Part shown: positions 10,287 to 18,650 of the stretch, piece by piece
Numbering within the stretch: position 1 is the stretch's first letter
Layout: each line of letters starts with the position of its first letter
Source of the DNA: Arthrobacter citreus
GTDB taxonomy: Bacteria > Actinomycetota > Actinomycetes > Actinomycetales > Micrococcaceae
Length of the DNA stretch: 64,000 nucleotides
Direction: 5' to 3'
Assembly (NCBI RefSeq): GCF_038405225.1
Contig: NZ_CP151657.1
Location: forward strand, 930,001-994,000
Program-made: the position numbers and the translations under genes
The notes under the pieces: model-generated
The model's database searches: none
Seen by the model: only the letters and a program-made list of their open reading frames with translations
Told to the model about the DNA's origin: nothing

Positions 10287-10374
10287 GAGGCGAAGCCGGT
10301 CGATCACCGGGTGCGCGGCGCGCGCGGGTGCAGCCCGTCTGCGCTTACGCGTAGACTTGAAGGAAACCACTACG

Positions 10375-10400
10375 CCGCCGGCCGGGCCGGCGGGTTATTT
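10375..10400 (+). terminator. Possible terminator after proBA
   Basis: CCGCCGGCC (10375-10383) pairs with GGCCGGCGG (10385-10393), followed by GTTATTTA. The apparent loop is very short, so the outer pairs of the hairpin must open, and the T tract is weak. Confidence 0.4.
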
Positions 10401-10425
10401 ACTCATAGCTTTCTGAGGGAGATCC

Positions 10426-10665
10426 ATGCTGATCCAGCTTTCCAGTGCTGTACTTGCTGCCAGTGAGACGGCCGAAGCACACGTGTCTATTCCGATGCCC
10501 CCGGTGATGTATGCCGTGATCATCATGGGCGCACTGCTGGCGCTGATGTTTGCCACTGTCTCCTTCACCAGCCTGGGCCACCGCCACGAGGTTACGCCGG
10601 AACACATCGACCCGCAGCGCCAGTTCCCGAACAAGCACGACCACGGCCAGGGCATCGAGGGCTGA
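10426..10665 (+). CDS. Small single-pass membrane protein, unknown function
   Basis: 79 residues with one clear transmembrane segment at about 27-47 ([20 protein letters not shown]) and a charged, His-containing cytoplasmic-like tail ([14 protein letters not shown]). A GAGGGAGA site lies upstream of the ATG. It sits between proA and nadD, 28 bases before the chosen nadD start, so co-transcription with nadD is likely. I know of no function for this type of protein. Confidence 0.75.
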   Translation: MLIQLSSAVLAASETAEAHVSIPMPPVMYAVIIMGALLALMFATVSFTSLGHRHEVTPEHIDPQRQFPNKHDHGQGIEG

Positions 10666-10693
10666 TTCCTCCGTGGAATCAGTGGGAACCTTA

Positions 10694-11353
10694 GTGACGG
10701 CCGCACAGCCTGAGCCTGCGCAGCGGCCGCTGCGCCTGGGCGTGATGGGCGGAACCTTCGATCCGATTCATCACGGGCACCTTGTCGCCGCCAGCGAGGT
10801 GGCATCTGTCTTCGACTTGGACGAAGTGGTTTTTGTGCCTACGGGAGAACCGTGGCACAAGTCAGCCAGAGAGGTCAGCCCGGCGGAGCACCGGTACCTC
10901 ATGACGGTCATTGCGACGGCGTCGAACCCCCGGTTCACCGTCAGCCGCGTAGACATTGACCGGCCGGGACCGACCTACACCATTGACACTCTCCGCGACC
11001 TTCGGGAAGCGCGGCCCGAAGCTGAACTCTTCTTCATCACCGGCGCTGACGCCATGGCACAGATCCTGTCCTGGAAGGACATCCAGGAACTGTGGTCGCT
11101 GGCTCATTTTGTGGGGGTCACCCGCCCGGGCCATGTGCTCGAAAACATGGGGCGCGACGACGTCAGCCTGCTGGAGGTGCCGGCAATGGCCATCTCCTCC
11201 ACGGACTGCCGGGAGCGGGTGGCCGATGGTGACCCGGTGTGGTATCTCGTACCGGACGGAGTGGTCCAGTACATCGCCAAGCACGGGCTGTACGAAGCCG
11301 AACCCCAGCACGTCCGGCAGCCCTCAGCAGCCACCACAGAACCCGTAGCATAA
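10694..11353 (+). CDS. nadD: Nicotinate-nucleotide adenylyltransferase
   Basis: NadD converts nicotinate mononucleotide and ATP to deamido-NAD in NAD synthesis. The nucleotidyltransferase signature [11 protein letters not shown] and the C-terminal [10 protein letters not shown] (SSTxxR) motif are both visible. GTG codons at 10673, 10682 and 10694 are in frame; 10694 gives a 219-residue protein of normal length with GGGA upstream. A start at the ATG 10745 would truncate the first beta strand. It is followed closely by the repeat-rich protein and rsfS, a usual actinobacterial grouping. Confidence 0.93.
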   Translation: MTAAQPEPAQRPLRLGVMGGTFDPIHHGHLVAASEVASVFDLDEVVFVPTGEPWHKSAREVSPAEHRYLMTVIATASNPRFTVSRVDIDRPGPTYTIDTLRDLREARPEAELFFITGADAMAQILSWKDIQELWSLAHFVGVTRPGHVLENMGRDDVSLLEVPAMAISSTDCRERVADGDPVWYLVPDGVVQYIAKHGLYEAEPQHVRQPSAATTEPVA

Positions 11354-11378
11354 CCAAACGAAACCGGATGGGTAGGAA

Positions 11379-12806
11379 ATGACAAACGGTCCAGAGTCCG
11401 CAGACGCACCGCGGCGCAGCCGCCGAGCGGCTGACGTACCGGTGGACGCCCCTGCCGGGCCCCGCGAAAGGGAGTCTCAGCAGCGGGCCAGGGACCGCGA
11501 GGCCCTGCGTGCGTATAAGGCGCTGGCAGACAAGCAGGCGCGTTCCGAGGATTCCGCGAATCCGCCAACCCGCCGCCAGCTGAGGCTGCAGCAACAGCAG
11601 CAGCGCGCGGCGGCCGCCGGCGTGACCGGTGAAGGAGCCGCGCCGGCTGCCGAGCCGGCCGCTGCTCAGGCACCCGCGGACAAGCCTGCTGCTGCCAAGG
11701 CACCCGCTGCTCAGGCACCCGCGGACAAGCCTGCTGCCAAGGCACCCGCGGATAAGCCCGCTTCCAAGGCACCCGCGGATAAGCCCGCTTCCAAGGCACC
11801 CGCGGATAAGCCCGCTTCCAAGGCACCCGCGGATAAGCCCGCTGCCAAGAAACCTGCGGCCAAGCCGGCTGCTGGTGCGGCTGCCAAGACGCCGGCCGCG
11901 AAGCCTGATGCCGCGTCAAACCCCGCGGAGAAGGGCTCCACCAACGCCGGAGCCATGGCCGTCGTGGATGCCGTTCCCGCTGCTCTGCCCCCGGTACGGG
12001 AAGGCGGACGCCGGGACCGGCGCCGCCGTGCTGAGAAAGCCCCGGAGCAGAGCATCCCCGCAACTCAGGCCGCACCCGGCTCCGGGACCCCTGCGGATCC
12101 AAATTCCGACGTCGCCGGTATGACCGTGGAACAGGCGCTCGTCGCCCGCGAGGCGCTGCATGCCCAGGCACGCAACCAGGTCGCAGCGATGGAGGCCCTT
12201 CAGGCCGAGGACCCGCACGCTGTTGATCTGGAGCTGCTGGCCCAGCAAAAGGCACTGGCCGAGCGCGCAGCGGTGCTGAACCGCCGGACACAGAGCATGC
12301 AGCGGCTGTCCCAGGAAAACGAGCAGCGCAAGCCGTCATCCAGTGACCCGTCCACAGCCCACAACCTGGCGATGGTGACACCGCTCGAGTTTGTCCGGGT
12401 ACCCGGAGTGGACCGGCCCGTCATGCGGCGGCCGCCGACATCCCACGTCCCGGTCGTTACGCCGAAGACAAAGCAAGCCGGCCGCGAGGTCCCCGCACCG
12501 CCGCAGGGCAGCCCCCGCGCCGGAGACAAGCGCTTTGAAGTTCGCCGGACGTCGGGTGCCACCGACGTGCGGCACTCACGCATCCTGGCCCGGGCAGACG
12601 CCCTGGTCAATGCCCCCCTGGATCCTGCCGAGGGCGCCAAGCCCGTAGGCGCACGAAGTGCTTTCGGGCTTGACCCGTTGGACGTAAAAACGGCCGGACT
12701 CGGCCGTACCCGGCGACTGCGTTTTGTATCGCTGGGAATTGGTGGTCTCGGCATACTTGCCCTGATCATCTCAGTAGCAATGATCGTCGGCGGCTTTGGC
12801 AGCTGA
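11379..12806 (+). CDS. Low-complexity protein with a single C-terminal transmembrane helix
   Basis: 475 residues, unrecognised function. Residues ~75-170 are Ala/Lys/Pro-rich with KAPADKPAS-type repeats, resembling a histone-H1-like or cell-wall-spanning linker. A more ordered section around 245-320 has a heptad-like Glu/Ala/Leu/Gln pattern suggesting a coiled coil. The C-terminus is one hydrophobic helix (LGIGGLGILALIISVAMIVGG), so the protein is probably tail-anchored in the membrane. An AGGAAATG start context is present. It lies between nadD and rsfS; a link to envelope or ribosome biology is not demonstrated. Confidence 0.7.
   Translation: MTNGPESADAPRRSRRAADVPVDAPAGPRERESQQRARDREALRAYKALADKQARSEDSANPPTRRQLRLQQQQQRAAAAGVTGEGAAPAAEPAAAQAPADKPAAAKAPAAQAPADKPAAKAPADKPASKAPADKPASKAPADKPASKAPADKPAAKKPAAKPAAGAAAKTPAAKPDAASNPAEKGSTNAGAMAVVDAVPAALPPVREGGRRDRRRRAEKAPEQSIPATQAAPGSGTPADPNSDVAGMTVEQALVAREALHAQARNQVAAMEALQAEDPHAVDLELLAQQKALAERAAVLNRRTQSMQRLSQENEQRKPSSSDPSTAHNLAMVTPLEFVRVPGVDRPVMRRPPTSHVPVVTPKTKQAGREVPAPPQGSPRAGDKRFEVRRTSGATDVRHSRILARADALVNAPLDPAEGAKPVGARSAFGLDPLDVKTAGLGRTRRLRFVSLGIGGLGILALIISVAMIVGGFGS
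11739..11846 (+). repeat. Four near-identical 27-bp tandem repeats
   Basis: Units at 11739-11765, 11766-11792, 11793-11819 and 11820-11846 each encode the nonapeptide KAPADKPAS (the last ends in A). The three Ser units are identical at the DNA level. Older, diverged copies extend upstream to about 11667. Such DNA identity implies recent expansion or gene conversion, and probably variable copy number between strains. Confidence 0.9.
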
Positions 12807-12825
12807 TGTTAAACAAGGAGACACT

Positions 12826-13224
12826 TTGAGCGCCACCGAATCATCCATCGATATTGCGCGGGTGGCAGCCCAGGCAGCCTCCGGCAAGCTGGCTAACGAC
12901 ATCGTCGCCATTGATGTCAGCGAACGCCTCGCCATCACCGACGTTTTCCTGATTGCCTCGGCATCCAACGAGCGCCAGGTCAACGCCATCGTCGACGGCA
13001 TCGAAGAAGAACTGGCGAAGAAGGATCTGAAGCCGGTTCGGCGCGAGGGCCGCAGCGAAGGACGGTGGGTCCTGCTCGACTACGCCAACGTCGTAGTGCA
13101 CGTCCAGCACGAAGAGGACCGGGTCTTCTACGCTCTGGAACGCCTGTGGAAGGACTGCCCGGCAGTTGACCTGCAGATCGAAAACGCAGCACCCGCAGCA
13201 CCCGCCGTTCCGGACGCCGAGTAG
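12826..13224 (+). CDS. rsfS: Ribosomal silencing factor RsfS
   Basis: RsfS binds L14 on the 50S subunit and blocks subunit joining under nutrient limitation. 132 residues with family features: AAQAASGKLANDIVAIDV, then DYANVVVHVQHEEDRVFYALERLW. TTG start: AAGGAG at 12815-12820 lies five bases before it, better than the longer in-frame start at 12796, which would overlap the preceding stop. The C-terminal ~15 residues are Ala/Pro-rich. Confidence 0.93.
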   Translation: MSATESSIDIARVAAQAASGKLANDIVAIDVSERLAITDVFLIASASNERQVNAIVDGIEEELAKKDLKPVRREGRSEGRWVLLDYANVVVHVQHEEDRVFYALERLWKDCPAVDLQIENAAPAAPAVPDAE

Positions 13225-13235
13225 CACCGCAGCCC

Positions 13236-13919
13236 GTGACTGCCTCCGCCTCCTGGGATCCGGCCCGTACCGGCAAGCGTGTCATTTTCTGGCGTCACGG
13301 GCGAACGGAATGGAACCGTGCCGGAAGGTTCCAGGGCCAGCAGGACATTGCCTTGGACCCCTCGGGGGTTCACCAGGCGGTGGAGGCGGCGGCTGTCCTG
13401 CGGCACCTGCACCCGGACGTGATTGTGTCCTCGGACCTCAGCCGCGCCCTCGCAACGGGCCAGGCACTGGCGGAGGCCAGCGGGAAACCCATCAGCACCG
13501 ACCCCCGGCTGCGCGAAACCTACGCGGGAACGTGGGAAGGGCTGTTCTTTGCCGACATCGCAGCTCGGTTTCCGCAGGAGCAGGCAGGCTGGGCTGCTGG
13601 CAACGGTGATGTGCGCGCAGGGGGCGGTGAAAGCCGTGTTGATGTCGGCCGGCGGGTGGCCGAGGCAGTTACTGAAGCCGCGGATGCGCTGAAGCCCGGT
13701 GGAACACTCGTGGCGGTCAGCCACGGCGGTGCCATCCGGGCGGGGATCTGTGCCCTGCTGGGGCTGCCCACCGAATCGTGGACGGTCATCAGCGGCGTAT
13801 CGAATTCCCACTGGTCCATTCTCGAGGAACGCGATGCGACCGCCGGTGGTGTCCGGTGGAACCTGGCCCAGCACAATGTTGGCCTCGATGCCCTGCCGTC
13901 CGGACCGCTCGAAGGGTAA
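13236..13919 (+). CDS. Histidine phosphatase family protein (phosphoglycerate-mutase-like)
   Basis: 227-residue branch-1 histidine phosphatase. The catalytic RHGRTEWN motif has His21, and the second histidine is in VAVSHGGAIRAG. The GTG start is 11 bp after rsfS. In actinobacteria this gene regularly follows rsfS; the substrate is not predictable from sequence. Candidates include phosphoglycerate-type or glucosyl-3-phosphoglycerate phosphatases. Confidence 0.88.
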   Translation: MTASASWDPARTGKRVIFWRHGRTEWNRAGRFQGQQDIALDPSGVHQAVEAAAVLRHLHPDVIVSSDLSRALATGQALAEASGKPISTDPRLRETYAGTWEGLFFADIAARFPQEQAGWAAGNGDVRAGGGESRVDVGRRVAEAVTEAADALKPGGTLVAVSHGGAIRAGICALLGLPTESWTVISGVSNSHWSILEERDATAGGVRWNLAQHNVGLDALPSGPLEG

Positions 13920-13974
13920 GTCCGGACGCGGGCCACGGTTCGGCGCACCCGAATTCCACCCGTGTAGTTCGATT

Positions 13975-14002
13975 TTGCACTCCGTTATTTCTGTACTAAA
14001 GT
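13975..14002 (+). promoter_or_regulatory. Candidate promoter for the tRNA-Ala genes
   Basis: TTGCAC (13975-13980) and TAAAGT (13997-14002) are 16 bp apart, about 65 bp before the first tRNA. The TAAAGTAGAG string around the -10 recurs in the rplU promoter (5089-5098), which supports a shared stable-RNA/ribosomal promoter type. Confidence 0.45.
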
Positions 14003-14068
14003 AGAGGAGTTGCTTCGGCCCGGGGGATACAAAAACCGCGGTGTGAGGCATAGTGGAAACAGTTTATT

Positions 14069-14145
<77 letters not shown>

Positions 14146-14233
14146 TAAGCAACTGCGCAGGCAGTGTTTATGGGTCATTTTTCTCCCATGGAATTCTTCC
14201 GGGATATTGATGATGGAATCAACAACTGAATTT

Positions 14234-14310
<77 letters not shown>

Positions 14311-14321
14311 AAACAGAAGGC

Positions 14322-14368
14322 CCGGGTCCTTTCCAACAAGAACTGTTGGAAAGGACCCGGACCTTTTT
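14322..14368 (+). terminator. Terminator of the tRNA-Ala unit
   Basis: A perfect 17-bp stem (14322-14338 with 14344-14360) has a 5-nt AGAAC loop and is followed by ACCTTTTTG. Confidence 0.9.
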
Positions 14369-14565
14369 GTGTTGCTGCGTCTTTTTGTGTTGCTGCGGAG
14401 TGCCGTTTGGGCCGGCCTCAACCCGCCCCTAGCCAGCGCAGCGGAAACTGCACCAGAATGCAGGGATGGCCGAAATGCTGCGTCCCTGCCCGGAAACACC
14501 GTTCCCGCTGTCACCGTTGCTGTCACTGTGTCCCGGCCTGTCACCGCGTCCCGGTGCCCGTTGAC

Positions 14566-16329
14566 ATGGAAAAGACCTCAGCCGGGCTTTTGCTGGCCTT
14601 CACCATGCTCGCACTTCTGTGGGCAAACCTCCCGTTCGGAGCAAGCTACGGAGAATTCTGGGACACCGCCGTCGATCTGCGGGTCGGTGACCTTGAACTG
14701 GAGATGAGCTTCCATGACATCGTGAACGACGCGCTGATGGCGTTCTTTTTCTTCACCGTTGGACTTGAGGTCAAGCGTGAATTCACCGTGGGCGAGCTGA
14801 CGGACCGCTCCCGCGCCGTCGTGCCGGTGGCGGCGGCTGTGGCCGGCCTGCTGGTGCCGGCCGGAATTTTCCTGCTCCTCAATCCAACAGGTGAAAATGC
14901 GACAGTGTGGGGTGCTGTGATCTCCACGGACACGGCCTTCCTGGTGGGCGCGCTGGCCGTCGTCGGGCCGAAGTTCCCGGGCAGGCTTCGGGTGTTCCTG
15001 CTGACATTGGCAGTGGTGGATGACATTGGCGCCCTGGCAGCCATCGCTGTTTTCTACACGTCGGACTTGGAGCTGCTTCCGCTGCTGGCGGCGGTCGTCC
15101 TCCTGGTGCTCGTGGCGCTGGTGCGTTTCCTGCCCACCGGCCGCGGCCCGGCCTACACAGTCCTCAGCCTCCTGACCTGGGGAGCAACGTATGCATCCGG
15201 CGTCCATGCAACGCTGGCCGGGGTTGCCATTGCCCTGATGATCCCGGTGTTCACGCCGCGCCGCCCGCACGTGGAACGGACGGAGGAACTGGCCCGGGCG
15301 TTCCGGCAGTCACCCACTCCCGAGTACGCGGCGGCGACGGCGCGGAGCCTGAAGGAATCCATCTCCGTCAACGAACGGCTTCAGGGTACGTACGCACCGT
15401 ACGTATCGCTGCTCATCCTGCCGCTTTTCGCCCTGGCGAATGCCGGAGTGCGGCTGGATGGCGGCACCCTCGCGGCAGCGGTGCAGTCCCGGCTGACCTG
15501 GGGAATCATCATTGCGCTGGTGGTCGGCAAAACCGTGGGCATTACCGTCGCCACCGCCATCATGCGCCGGACCGGCGCGGGTCAGCTGGCGCCCGGCCTG
15601 ACCCTGGCCAGGGTCGGTGGCGGAGCGGCGCTGTGCGGCATCGGATTTACCATTTCCCTGTTTATCGTGGATCTCGCCGTGGAGGATGAGCTGCTGCAGG
15701 CCGAAGCCCGGGTGGGTGTCCTGGCAGCGTCGGTGCTGGCCTTCCTGCTGGGCTGGGGCTGGTTTAGGCTCGTGGACCGCTTCCAGCCGGCGTCCACCGT
15801 GGGGCGGTTCCTGGTGCGGGACTTTGACCCGGAGCGTGACCACTACCGCGGGAATCCGGAGGCGCCGCTTCAGCTGGTGGAGTATGGGGACTTTGAATGT
15901 CCGTTCTGTTCCCGGGCCACCGGCTCCATCGACGAGGTGCTGGAGCACTTCGGTCCGCGGCTGGTTTACGTGTGGCGGCATCTGCCCCTGACCCGGGTGC
16001 ATCCGCATGCGGTCCAGGCGGCGCGGGCCAGCGAGGCCGCTGACCGGCAGGGTGCCTTCCGGGAGTACGGCCGGCTGCTGTTCGAGCGCCATGACCGTCT
16101 GGAAGCTGATGATCTCCTGGAATACGCCCAGGAACTGGGGCTCGACGTCGAGGAGTTCGGCAACGATCTGCAGTCAGGATCCGTGGCCAACCGGGTGGAC
16201 GATGATGCGCTGGACGCCGAGTTCATGGACCTGCATTCCACGCCCACGTTTTTTATCGGTTCGGTGCGCCACCGCGGGCCCTACGACGCCCCGTCCCTGA
16301 TCCGTGCGCTGGAGGAATCCGGATCTTAG
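14566..16329 (+). CDS. nhaA: Na+/H+ antiporter NhaA fused to a C-terminal DsbA/thioredoxin-like domain
   Basis: Electroneutrality and pH control by Na+/H+ exchange in the inner membrane. The NhaA part (about residues 1-420) has the ion-binding aspartates matching E. coli D133 (STDTAFLVG) and D163/D164 (AVVDDIGALA), plus GVHATLAGV. A linker follows, then a ~170-residue DsbA-like thioredoxin fold with active-site CPFC (FECPFCSRATGS) and a likely cis-Pro region TPTFFIG. An in-frame GTG at 14554 is an equally possible start; the longer frame back to 14407 lacks support. Such NhaA-thioredoxin fusions are known in actinobacteria. It converges with the next gene, with stops overlapping. Confidence 0.93.
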   Translation: MEKTSAGLLLAFTMLALLWANLPFGASYGEFWDTAVDLRVGDLELEMSFHDIVNDALMAFFFFTVGLEVKREFTVGELTDRSRAVVPVAAAVAGLLVPAGIFLLLNPTGENATVWGAVISTDTAFLVGALAVVGPKFPGRLRVFLLTLAVVDDIGALAAIAVFYTSDLELLPLLAAVVLLVLVALVRFLPTGRGPAYTVLSLLTWGATYASGVHATLAGVAIALMIPVFTPRRPHVERTEELARAFRQSPTPEYAAATARSLKESISVNERLQGTYAPYVSLLILPLFALANAGVRLDGGTLAAAVQSRLTWGIIIALVVGKTVGITVATAIMRRTGAGQLAPGLTLARVGGGAALCGIGFTISLFIVDLAVEDELLQAEARVGVLAASVLAFLLGWGWFRLVDRFQPASTVGRFLVRDFDPERDHYRGNPEAPLQLVEYGDFECPFCSRATGSIDEVLEHFGPRLVYVWRHLPLTRVHPHAVQAARASEAADRQGAFREYGRLLFERHDRLEADDLLEYAQELGLDVEEFGNDLQSGSVANRVDDDALDAEFMDLHSTPTFFIGSVRHRGPYDAPSLIRALEESGS

Positions 16330-17024
16330 GCGGCCGGACGGCGCACTGCCCCTGCCTGGAGCACGCCGGCCACGATAAGGCCCTGACCCGCGCAGTAGGT
16401 CAGCATCACGAGTGGATTGGTCCACTCCGGCATGGCGTCAGGCATAAAGATGCGCAGCGCCAGCACGGTGTCGGAAGCCAGGAACAGCAAGCCGCCGACG
16501 GCCACAGTCCGGCTGCACCGGGCCGCTGTTGCTGCGGTCCCGGCGAGCACAATTCCATAGGCTGCCACGGCGAAGGCCAGGCTTCCGAGGTTCGGCCACA
16601 GCACCAGCAGCATGAGCACCCACCATGCGGCAAAGACCAGGGCCCAGCGTGGGAATGGGCCGGCAGCGGTGTAGCGGGTGAGCATCCAGATGTAACAAAG
16701 ATGGGCCAGTCCAAACGCTCCGAGCATCACCGGCAGCTCCGGGGCGAACGGAAAGAAAGCTGCGGCGCCGTCGCCCAGCCACGAAAACAGGAGCGCTCCG
16801 AGCAGAAGGGCCATCGGCAGACCCGTGCTGAAACCACGGCCGCCCCACAGGGCGGCAACGGCGAGCAGCGGCATCAGTGCGAGCTTTGTCGGTTCCGCAA
16901 TTTCGGCAGCCCCCACGGCCCGGGCTCCGATGTGCACGGCCGAAACCACCGCGAACGGCAGGAAGCCCCACCACCAGGAGCGGGGCAGTGCTGCGGTGTG
17001 AATTTGGGCGGGCGCGGCGGTCAC
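16326..17024 (-). CDS. YhhN/TMEM86 family membrane protein (lysoplasmalogenase-like)
   Basis: 232 residues with about eight hydrophobic helices. The conserved polar spots of the family are present: a GDGAAAF segment in helix 3 and SDTVLALRIF near the C-terminus. Eukaryotic TMEM86 hydrolyses lysoplasmalogen; bacterial substrates are mostly untested. GTG start: AAGGA lies seven bases upstream. A much longer open frame continues upstream but antisense to other coding features and without motif support. Confidence 0.82.
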   Translation of the reverse strand: MTAAPAQIHTAALPRSWWWGFLPFAVVSAVHIGARAVGAAEIAEPTKLALMPLLAVAALWGGRGFSTGLPMALLLGALLFSWLGDGAAAFFPFAPELPVMLGAFGLAHLCYIWMLTRYTAAGPFPRWALVFAAWWVLMLLVLWPNLGSLAFAVAAYGIVLAGTAATAARCSRTVAVGGLLFLASDTVLALRIFMPDAMPEWTNPLVMLTYCAGQGLIVAGVLQAGAVRRPAA

Positions 17025-17131
17025 GGGACATCCTTCGGGTTGGCTGGAGCCCATCGTACGGTGCCCCGGCGTTTTCCGCCGCAGCCCGGCTTTCCCCTGC
17101 GCGTACTGACCGGAGAGGCATACCGGGGAAA

Positions 17132-17830
17132 TCACCCGCCGCGGCCGTGCACCGGTCTGGCGTTGGCCGGGGGTTCTCCCACCTCGTGGACCGTGTGGCC
17201 GGCGCAGGCCGCCTTGGTGACGCTCGCCCGCTCGATGCGCGGCACGGCGAACCATCGGATTGCGCTGCGCAGCCGGCACCACCCCACCAGATACCACCGG
17301 CCGTTTGTGGAAGCGAAAAGCACGGGTTCGACGTCGCGCGTGGTGGTGGTTCCCTCTGCCGAGGTGTAGCGGATGCGGACCACGCGTTGTTCGGCCATCG
17401 CCGCCTCCAGCGCCGACCTGATGGTGCGCGAAGAGGAGGGCACCGCGTTGACCCAGACGCGGCCGGCCAGCTCGTCCGCTCCTGCCCGGGTTCGGGGATC
17501 GAGGACGTCCAGGATCTTCTGGATTCCGGCTGCCGCCAGATCGGCGTAGGGAGCATCGGGTGCCGCGGACACAGCCGCCATGAGCGCCACTGCCTGTGCG
17601 GGGGACAGGCTGACAGGCGGCAAAGACGCGCCTGCGGCCAGTCCGTAGCCACCGCCGGGACCCGGGCGCGACCAAACCGGCGCGCCGCTGCTCTCGAGCG
17701 CCGCGAGGTCCCGCTTGACGGTGCGCACCGACACGCCGAATTCTCCCGCCAGCCGCTCGGCGGAGCAGCCCCGCGATCCGTTGCGGCGCAGCATCTCGGA
17801 CAGGGCATGCAGCCTTTCCGCCCGTTTCAC
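17132..17830 (-). CDS. HTH/WYL-domain transcriptional regulator
   Basis: 232 residues. An N-terminal DeoR-like helix-turn-helix (about 1-55, SAERLAGEFGVSVRTVKRDLAAL) is followed by a wing with PGPGGGYGL and a C-terminal WYL-type sensor domain (RIRYTSAEG...RWYLVGWCRLR). GTG start at 17830 with GGGGG upstream; an ATG at 17887 would extend it through the operator region. It is divergent from the alpha/beta hydrolase at 17904, its most likely target. Members of this family sense ligands through the WYL domain. Confidence 0.88.
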   Translation of the reverse strand: MKRAERLHALSEMLRRNGSRGCSAERLAGEFGVSVRTVKRDLAALESSGAPVWSRPGPGGGYGLAAGASLPPVSLSPAQAVALMAAVSAAPDAPYADLAAAGIQKILDVLDPRTRAGADELAGRVWVNAVPSSSRTIRSALEAAMAEQRVVRIRYTSAEGTTTTRDVEPVLFASTNGRWYLVGWCRLRSAIRWFAVPRIERASVTKAACAGHTVHEVGEPPANARPVHGRGG

Positions 17831-17903
17831 TGGTGGACCCCCAATAAATTCATGACACAAATAGTGACATACACCTGTCTGCCGCACCTATGAAGCTGGT
17901 GAT
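17831..17903. promoter_or_regulatory. Divergent promoter region with imperfect inverted repeat
   Basis: The 73-bp AT-richer spacer between the WYL regulator and the hydrolase contains ATGACAC-AAATA-GTGACAT (17852-17870), matching as an inverted repeat at 6 of 7 positions per arm. It is a reasonable operator candidate for the adjacent regulator. Confidence 0.45.
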
Positions 17904-18644
17904 ATGACAACTACTGCCAACACTCCGCCCATCCTTCTCATCCCCGGCCACTGGCTGGGCGCCTGGGCGTGGAACGAAGTCCTTGAACACCTGGACACCG
18001 GCGTCTCCGGTGCAACCGCGATGACCCTGCCCGGCCTCGACGGGGACGATCCCGACCGTGCGTCGAAGACCCTCGAGGATCAGGCCGCAGCCGTCCTGGA
18101 CGTTTTCGCCGGCCTCGGGGTATCCACTGATCAGCCTGCGGTTATCGTCGCTCACAGTGGGGCGAACTTCCCGGTCAGTCTTGTCCTTGACCGGCACCCC
18201 GATCTTGTACAGCGGGTGATATGGGTCGATTCCGGTCCGGTTGCGTCGGGAAGCGTCTTCGCCCCGGACCTTCCGGCAGGTTTGGAGGAGTTTCCCTTGC
18301 CGCCCTTCGACGTCCTGGGACAGCAGGCAAGCCTGGAAGGCCTGAGCGCGGAGGTCCTTGAGCGTTTTCGGCTCCGGGCCGTCCCCGAACCCGGCCCCGT
18401 GCTTCGTCAGCCGGTCGAGCTCACGAACGAGGCCCGCCGCGAAGTCCGGACCACCCTGGTGTGCTGCTCGATCCCGGGCGCTCAGATGCTGGAGCTGGCC
18501 CGCGCCGGCCATGCCATGTTTGCCGAAGTTGCGGACCTTGAGCACCTTGACGTCGTCGACCTGCCGACCGGGCACTGGCCAATGTGGAGCCGTCCCCGAG
18601 ACCTCGCCAACGTCATCACCTCAGCGGCTTCCCGAACCGACTGA
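17904..18644 (+). CDS. Alpha/beta hydrolase
   Basis: 246 residues. The oxyanion-hole region LIPGHWLGAWAW is at the N-terminus, the nucleophile elbow reads VAHSGANFPVS (His-Ser-Gly in place of the usual GxSxG), and the catalytic histidine is in DLPTGHWPMW. The unusual elbow is shared by a subgroup often paired with WYL regulators. Substrate unknown. It runs toward the FAD oxidase on the opposite strand. Confidence 0.85.
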   Translation: MTTTANTPPILLIPGHWLGAWAWNEVLEHLDTGVSGATAMTLPGLDGDDPDRASKTLEDQAAAVLDVFAGLGVSTDQPAVIVAHSGANFPVSLVLDRHPDLVQRVIWVDSGPVASGSVFAPDLPAGLEEFPLPPFDVLGQQASLEGLSAEVLERFRLRAVPEPGPVLRQPVELTNEARREVRTTLVCCSIPGAQMLELARAGHAMFAEVADLEHLDVVDLPTGHWPMWSRPRDLANVITSAASRTD

Positions 18645-18650
18645 ACCGCC

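Noticed and set aside
14407-14565. N-terminal extension of NhaA
   Set aside because: Cys/Arg/Pro-rich sequence unlike the family; starts at 14554/14566 give a normal NhaA N-terminus.
16326-17675. 449-residue version of the YhhN protein
   Set aside because: The extra 217 residues are antisense to the WYL regulator region and unlike the family; a GTG with good ribosome-binding site lies at 17024.
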